From positions 15,037,313 to 15,101,312 of the forward strand of contig CM047428.1 in NCBI GenBank assembly GCA_026168455.1: a stretch of 64,000 nucleotides of DNA, in the 5' to 3' direction. Position numbers and translations under genes: made by a program. Below, piece by piece: positions 57,940-64,000 of the stretch; position 1 is the first letter of the stretch; each line of letters starts with the position of its first letter. Below the pieces are notes generated by a model that worked only from the letters and a program-made list of their open reading frames with translations, had not been told where the DNA came from and made no database searches. The stretch is from Theocolax elegans. Taxonomy: Eukaryota > Arthropoda > Insecta > Hymenoptera > Cerocephalidae.

Positions 57940-58345
57940 CTACTTCTCGAGAGAGGGAGAGAGAGAGAGAGAGTAACGACAGGAGAAACACAATCCGCAG
58001 CGAAGGTAGTATCTCTCCGCGTCTTTATCCCTCTGCCAAAAGGAAAAGAAAGGAAAAAAAGAGGAGGATCGAGAAAGGAAAGACAACAGGAGCAGCGAGG
58101 AATAGGTCTCCTACAGTTACAATTTCAACGAGAGCAGAGCGGAAAGGAAAGCAGTGTAGGTATTACAAACACACAGCGTACAAGCAAAAGCAAGCAAGTA
58201 TATAATATATAAGTATAACGTAAAGGAACGAGGGAACCAAGAACCAACTACCAAGAGGCAAGAGGCAAGAGTACACGAACGAACGCGGGTCGCGGAGCAT
58301 ATTATATATACCATAGGTATATAGCCGTGGCTGAAGCAGTGGTGT
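57940..58345 (+). promoter_or_regulatory. Probable ogre promoter region
   Basis: Contains a (GA)n tract at about 57952-57974, a TATATATA box at about 58302-58310 and a sharp rise in GC immediately after. More (GA)n tracts follow at 58408-58440 and 58738-58770; such tracts bind GAGA factor in flies. The exact start site is not determined. Confidence 0.4.
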
Positions 58346-58976
58346 GCCGATGCCGACTCGCCGAGTCAAAGACGGAACAGCGGAGCCGCAACTCGCAACT
58401 CGCGCGAAAGAGAGAGAGAGCGAGAGAGAGTGAGAGAGAAGGGGGGGGGAGAGAGGAGCAAACACATCTGGCCGGGAGGTGGGGGTATTTCACCGTCTGT
58501 CGGGATTCCCCCTCCTTTCCGCTCCCCCCGTCACGCGGACCCCCCACAACAACACACACGCACACAAAACAGCCGCACGGCGGGCTCGGTCTCGCGCGCT
58601 ACGCCACCTCGTCAGTCGGCGCCCAAGAGACAGCGCTACGTGCTTCGACGGAGGGGCATTTTCGGGCCCCGAGCGAGAGAGCGCGCGTGAAACGCGCCCG
58701 GCCCAGGAGGGGGCGAACTACTACACCGAGAGAGATAGAGAGACAGATAGAGAGAGAGAGAGAGAGAGAGACCGACGAACACACCGTGATACAGGAAGGA
58801 AGAAAGAAAGAGCAAGAGCGGTGCACACGCGGTCGACACCGACACCGACACATCGTCCCGCGCGCAGGACTCTTCTCTGTGTACACCACCGAGTGCGTTA
58901 CGTACCTTTCTTATTTCACGACGAATCGTACACAGTTTATACCCTTCCGAACTCACGACGACCTAAAACAAAAATC
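58335..58976 (+). other. Probable ogre 5'UTR exon 1
   Basis: GC- and purine-rich block, unlike all neighbouring DNA, ending in a strong donor GTAAGT at 58977. The next good acceptor, GTGTTTTTCAG ending at 60000, leads into the exon with the ogre start codon. Frames of up to 217 codons here are low-complexity Arg/Glu/Ser runs from GA repeats and lack a normal start, so the exon is read as untranslated. Confidence 0.5.
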
Positions 58977-60000
58977 GTAAGTATATTTACATTTCCTTAG
59001 TTAGTAAATAGTTAAGATTATACGTCGTAGCTACGAGTTTTTCTTTTGAACGTTTTGATTCATCGGTAAGTACTTCTCGTCAGTTTTCTCCTGCGAACGC
59101 GTGCACAACGTTTACGTGTGGGGAAGCCGGTAGGAAATATTCCGCGTACTTATATATATATATATACACACACACACACGTAGAGTTTGGTGCGCCCCAG
59201 GACGCGCAATTGCATCAGCTCTGTAGCGGGAGCTCGCAAAGGGAGAAGTGGCCCTTCGGGATTCTTTTGTTTCTTTCCTTCGTGCGCGCGCAATGCGCTC
59301 TCGTTCTCTCTCTCTCCCTCTCTCTCAATATTATTTTATCGTTTATGCAATAACGACGTGTTCGCGGTGACAAATTGGATATTTGAATAAATATTTAATC
59401 GCGAACTGTGTGTTTTGCGTTTAATCGCGCTTTTCTTTATTGCGAATTCTCAATTTTCCCTTTGAAGATGATGCATCTCTTGTATATCCCTCTGTCATTT
59501 TCTTCAAGTTGAGTTATGTTTCCCAGTACTCAGAAATATGTGGATCGGAATCTGAGTAGCGTGACGATTAGTAGTACGAAAATTCGTCGGTAAACGTATA
59601 AATATCAATGAATCGTGAAGATGTATTCGTAAACTATACCATATTGCGCGGGAAGCCGAGTCAACGTGAAATTGCGAAAACAATATACGGTTTTTAACGA
59701 TTTCTTCGTTTACGAGTATCTTTTTGTACGCTCGACCGATTTACGTGATCCTTGTGGGTGTTGGCTCTCGATGATTTAGAAATTTCTAAAATGTAACACC
59801 GGTTTTATTTAAAAACGATATTTCTTAAGCGTTAGCCGATTGTAACTTTCGTTATACTATTTCGATATCGATTTGTCTATTTTTTCATTGATTGTTTTAA
59901 TATCGATTTATCCGTACGTGCGTTCATCAATAGGTTTGAAGGTACACTACGCATTTAATGTCTCGAATGTTGTTCTCAAAATAAACAATGTGTTTTTCAG

Positions 60001-60350
60001 TAGTAACAACGCCGATACAGAGCGAGAGAGGAAGAAAATAAAGGATAAAAAGAAATTGAGATAAAACGAGAAGAGCTGCGGCTGGTTTACGAAGGTGTAA
60101 GTGAGAAAACGAATCTAAGCCGCATTCGTTACTTCGAGTATACACATACCTTCGTTTTCCTGACTGACTGGCTGACGGATGAGACCGACTCTTTGGGAAT
60201 AAGGCCGACAACCTCGAAGAAACTCGGGATTGAGATAAAGAACTCGAGGCCGCGAAGAGACTTAAACGATTTTCCATGCCTCTCTGAGATCGTTCCAGAG
60301 ATTAGGAGAAGGATAAAAAAAGGGATAGGGGAAATTCAAAGGCAAGAAAT
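60001..60350 (+). other. Probable ogre 5'UTR part of exon 2
   Basis: Between the acceptor ending at 60000 and the ATG at 60351. Contains several short upstream start codons at most; purine-rich. The boundary is inferred from splice-site strength only. Confidence 0.45.
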
Positions 60351-60602
60351 ATGTTGAAGCTACTAGGAGAGCTTAAGGGTTACCTAAAATGGCAGGATAT
60401 CAGCACGGATTCTATGGTCTTCCGTATGCACAACCTGTTTACAGCTGTGCTGCTGTTGACCTGTTCAATGATCATTACTGCCACTCAATTTGTAGGTAAC
60501 CCTATATCGTGTATTGTCTCTTCGGCTCTTCCCACTCAACCGATCAACACTTACTGTTGGATTACTTCAACGTTCACTATGCCGGATGCATTCAATCGCC
60601 AG
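60351..60602 (+). CDS. ogre: ogre coding exon 1
   Basis: 84 codons from ATG (context GCAAGAAATATG) to donor GTACTT at 60603. N-terminal cytoplasmic segment, TM1 and the first extracellular loop. Confidence 0.95.
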
Positions 60603-63137
60603 GTACTTGTCATCTAGGTCATGCGTGTTCTTTCGTTGATGCTTATCAAGGATAGATATTTGTGAAACTGGGTGAAGTTCTATACAATCTTGTATTTTAT
60701 AGTTTTATCTACAATTACTATACTTATTGGTTATAATTAAAATTACTCGAGTAACATTATTTTAATACTTAACATCTATAATTGGATATTGTTTATTGGA
60801 TTGTATTTACAAAGTTATAATTAGAATCTTGATATTAAATTCATTATAAGGTCATAATCTAGAATTTTCTAAATTAAAATCATAAAAACGCAGATAGTCT
60901 TATTCACAAATATTATCCTTTATAGTAATTATTTACAATGCCAACACTTATTAGTTTTATTACATTTTTTACATAAAATTGTAAAAGGATGTTACAGAAT
61001 TTATGCTGTAGAAGATAGTAGGCTTTGAAGACAAGGACACTTTAAGTTGTGACAATGTTGCACTAATGCACGTTCTTTTCTTGTGTTTCATGCATAATGC
61101 AATATCTTCAACTTATTTACATACTTCATTTAATACACACACACACACATGCACACACGCACATTTTTCTATAAAAACTCTTGTATAAGGATTAAACTAT
61201 TATATTAATTTTCTATAAAATTTTCGTAATAAAAATATATTTGTTTTATATATATATTTAGTCCGGATTGGAGCTAAAAGTTGTATATCATAGATGCAGG
61301 ATGTTAAATATTTCAATCAAACCGGAAATAGTTCGATTATTATCATTATTACGACACTTACAATATGCATATATGTATGTTTTCCTTTTATAACGAGGTC
61401 GTCAATCTAATTATTGTAACTTGTGAATTACCCTGTCGGTGAAATTGAAAGTTCATTCTGCAGATGTGATGTATATAGCGCAATCTAACGCGTTGATTGA
61501 ACGGGCAATGGGGTCTACGAATTGACGAGTTATTTTCTGTACAATAAGCTCGTCTTATATCTGCAATTACGAGTAGTTACAAAGAAATTAACTTTTTTTT
61601 CAACACTTGACTTCATACTGGAACTTTATAATTTTACTTAAAACACATTTTATTTTTATTATGTCGTACGAAAAAATACGCTAACATTGTGATTTAACTG
61701 TAATGTATAAAATTCTGAATTTCAGAGTAATTTATTCGTGAATCAATGTCGCACAAAAATGATAAAGTAAAATTATATTATAATTTATTATATTCAAGTA
61801 ATTTTTTTTCTATGAAAAAGGACAATTAAAAGTATGAAATTTGCATTGTTCACGGATAATTAACTTATACAATGGTAATAAGACAAGCAATTAATTTTTC
61901 ATTAAGTTATATTACAATACTTTCATCCTTATGCAATTTGATAATATAATTTAATGCAGGAAATACAATTCAGTTGAAAATACTTTAAAAAAAATATTTT
62001 ATACTTTAATCATCTCATTTTGAAGAATCCCTGTAATCAATATAGGTAGATGTTTATTTTAGTTGATAAGCATTTTAAAATACAGATATAAATATGAGTT
62101 TACAAAAATAAATTGCATGATGCCACAAAGACATACAAAATGTAAATATGTGTATTATAAACGAAAATTAAAATTTAAAATTTACAGTTGATTGAAATTA
62201 ATACAATACATAATCAATCAAAACTTAATTTGGTTTAAATGTGAAAATTATTAATAACTGATGCGAAGAAAGAATGAATAAAAAAGAGAAGATTGAAAAC
62301 TGTCAGTTTTAAGATTTAGTAACGCCAGTTTCACTAACGCTCATTAATCTGGTATCTGTCGTTGTGTCCGATTGCAGGTCGGGCTGGAAGTTGCTCACCC
62401 CGGAGTATCCAACGACTTTGGCGACGTGAATGCGAGGAAATACTACACCTACTACCAGTGGGTCTGCTTCGTCCTCTTTTTCCAAGTAAGCACGCCTCTC
62501 CTTTCGTCGGCGGGCATTTAAGGCTCGTGGCTCGCTTGCGCGCACGTGTGTCTCTCGTGCCTTCCTTTTTATCTACTCGTTCCTTTTGCTCCGACTTATC
62601 ACGATTCGCAACATCTGCTACGATCGCAGTTTTTTTTTACCCGATTCAGCGAAAGCCTACTCGGCGAACTTTTTAACAAGTCATCTTTTTATTACAATTA
62701 TTTCTTTCACTTTGTCTCGAGATGTTAACTGCGTTTTTCTCGATGAAATACGATATATTTTAATTTAAATTTTTAACAATAATACAATATTTTTTAACTT
62801 TAATGGGCAATATTTGTTTTATTCTCATTTAAATGCATTAATATTTTTCTATTTTAAAAATAATTTTATTAAATCTATAATATATCTTTATTAGTACTAA
62901 TTAGAAAGTATTAAATATTTAAATATATGTTTTGTGTACCAAGGTTGTTTTATTCATGTGCATCGCGTATTTATTAAATTTTATTATATACAACTACATA
63001 AAAAATGTAAGAAATATTAAGAAATATTAAAAAATTAAATATTAAAAAATTAAGAAATATTGTATAAAAACTGTAAAAAAACGAAGAGGGAAAAAATTTA
63101 GATAGTAGATACATTATACAAAATCCTCTTAGAAGGA

Positions 63138-63196
<59 letters not shown>

Positions 63197-63637
63197 CACA
63201 TAATAACCAACGCGAAAGTAAAATAATAAATTCCTTACTACCAGTTGAAAATGTTAAACAAAAGTTTATAAATAAAATATGTAACCAAAACGTTCTCTTG
63301 TCGCGTACGACTATTATCAGTTTATGCTTACATAAAAATAGTTTAATACTCTTTAGCCGAGCCGTTGTGTTATCGTGCGTCTCGATACTTCAATTTCATC
63401 AGTTCTATGTATCTGTGTGCCCGGTTGTATCGGGTATCCTCGGTGCTCGTCAAATTTATGGTCGTTCTTCTGTAATTTCAGGCGATGGCCTGCTACTTCC
63501 CGCATTGGCTTTGGGGTATGTGGGAGGGCAACCTGATAAAGACTCTGGTTATGGGTTTGAACCACACGCTCGAAGCTGAGGAGTCCGTCACCAAGAAGAA
63601 GAACATTATCATGGACTATCTCATGTCGCATATCCGG
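60351..63637 (+). CDS. ogre: Innexin-1 / Ogre gap-junction protein (3'-partial, three coding exons visible)
   Basis: Gap-junction subunit, plasma membrane. Join 60351-60602, 62378-62485, 63482-63637: all phase 0, GT-AG, 172 codons, continuing beyond the window. The start MLKLLGELKGYLKWQDISTD is that of Ogre (YLKWQDI). TM1 is at residues ~28-49 (LFTAVLLLTCSMIITATQFVG), loop-1 cysteines at 54 and 69 (PISCIV, NTYCWI), then STFTMPDAF, EVAHPGVSNDFGD, the signature YYQWVCFVLFFQAMACYFP (TM2), and WEGNLIKTLVMGLNHT opening the cytoplasmic loop. Missing: TM3, loop 2, TM4 and the tail. Transcription is parallel to inx7, with 46 kb between the stop of inx7 and the probable ogre promoter. Strong confidence for Ogre over other innexins from remembered family sequences. 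Confidence 0.95.
60603..62377. other. ogre intron, no features
   Basis: AT-rich; a short CA tract near 61136-61150; nothing else recognised. Confidence 0.7.
62378..62485 (+). CDS. ogre: ogre coding exon 2
   Basis: 36 codons between acceptor CCGATTGCAG and donor GTAAGC at 62486. Encodes VGLEVAHPGVSNDFGDVNAR then KYYTYYQWVCFVLFFQ. The exon ends inside TM2, a split that inx7 does not have. Confidence 0.95.
63142..63195. repeat. (TA)n microsatellite in ogre intron
   Basis: About 50 bases of alternating TA. Confidence 0.9.
63482..63637 (+). CDS. ogre: ogre coding exon 3
   Basis: 52 codons between acceptor TGTAATTTCAG and donor GTAAGA at 63638. Begins AMACYFPHWLWGMWEGNLIK and ends DYLMSHIR. The rest of the gene lies to the right of the window. 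Confidence 0.95.
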
Positions 63638-64000
63638 GTAAGATTCAATAACCCATTCCTTTTTTTTACATCCATTTAACGACTTTTCCTTGCAATATTT
63701 GGAAGTATATCGTAACATATCCGTTTTCTGATCACGCTTATATTTACAATAAAAATTATTTATTATATATAAGATGATCCAAATGCTTTTTAAATATAAA
63801 TTAATTTATTATTATTTATATTAACAAAATAATTGAAAATTGTATACTGATCAGGAATTGGGTAAGATATGATACTTGATTGTATTAAATTGTTTACGAT
63901 TTACACAAATTTTAAACTCAATGTGAATTAGAAGTCGTTGGAATTAATTAAGAATTGAAATAACTTTTTTTAACACTTGTTTATACGTTAGACAAGGTAG

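Noticed and set aside
58327..58980. 217-codon open frame upstream of ogre
   Set aside because: No ATG at its start; composition is Arg/Glu/Ser low complexity generated by GA repeats in a leader exon.
1..64000. tRNA or rRNA genes
   Set aside because: No paired box A/box B with cloverleaf and no rRNA-like segment noticed on either strand; a tRNAscan or covariance search would be decisive.

Overview
The window is animal nuclear DNA, AT-rich and gene-poor. It is most likely from an insect, and the protein sequences look hymenopteran (inference from remembered family members, not a search). The evidence is two multi-exon innexin genes with GT-AG introns, many nested transposable elements and long microsatellites. 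There is no operon structure and no tRNA, rRNA or CRISPR that I can see.

Genes. Two innexin (invertebrate gap-junction) genes lie head-to-tail on the + strand. (1) An innexin-7 gene (inx7) enters from the left edge. Six coding exons join in frame (149-239, 464-536, 636-813, 1193-1530, 10015-10205, 12029-12287) and give the last ~376 codons, including the stop. The N-terminal exon lies upstream of the window. (2) An ogre/innexin-1 gene leaves through the right edge. It has a probable GC-rich, GAGA-rich promoter and 5'UTR exon near 58.3-58.98 kb, and coding exons at 60351-60602, 62378-62485 and 63482-63637 (172 codons visible). The two proteins are subunits of intercellular channels in the plasma membrane. 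Their adjacency recalls the innexin cluster of Drosophila (ogre, inx2 and inx7 close together on X).

Transposons in the inx7 intron (1531-10014). A complete 6,173-bp hAT element (2606-8778) sits here with an 8-bp target duplication and CAG(C/T)GGCGGAT ends. Its three-exon transposase, on the - strand, reads open for ~839 codons. Two long palindromic elements are nested inside it (5536-6483 in a transposase intron; 7056-8174 just upstream of the transposase start). A third palindrome lies at about 1652-2334.

Intergenic region (12.3-58 kb). I see no convincing protein-coding gene. The region holds a ~1.25-kb direct duplication flanking a decayed LINE reverse transcriptase (14.3-17.4 kb). It also holds a ~1.87-kb tandem duplication (24.36-30.22 kb) whose first copy was hit by two 5'-truncated LINEs. 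A third LINE end lies at 31.85 kb. There are two hammerhead-ribozyme-like motifs (35.1 and 44.65 kb) and a cluster of TTAA-flanked palindromes (37.4-43.9 kb). A three-level nested palindrome lies at 47.5-48.7 kb. A 4.9-kb foldback structure at 49.36-54.29 kb has arms carrying eleven 28-bp tandem repeats each. Its design resembles FB/Galileo elements and it is the most unusual object in the window.

Overall, the two innexin genes are ordinary and well conserved. The non-coding DNA is unusually rich in long inverted repeats (roughly 12-13 kb of 64 kb), which may be folded or processed as hairpin RNA if transcribed.
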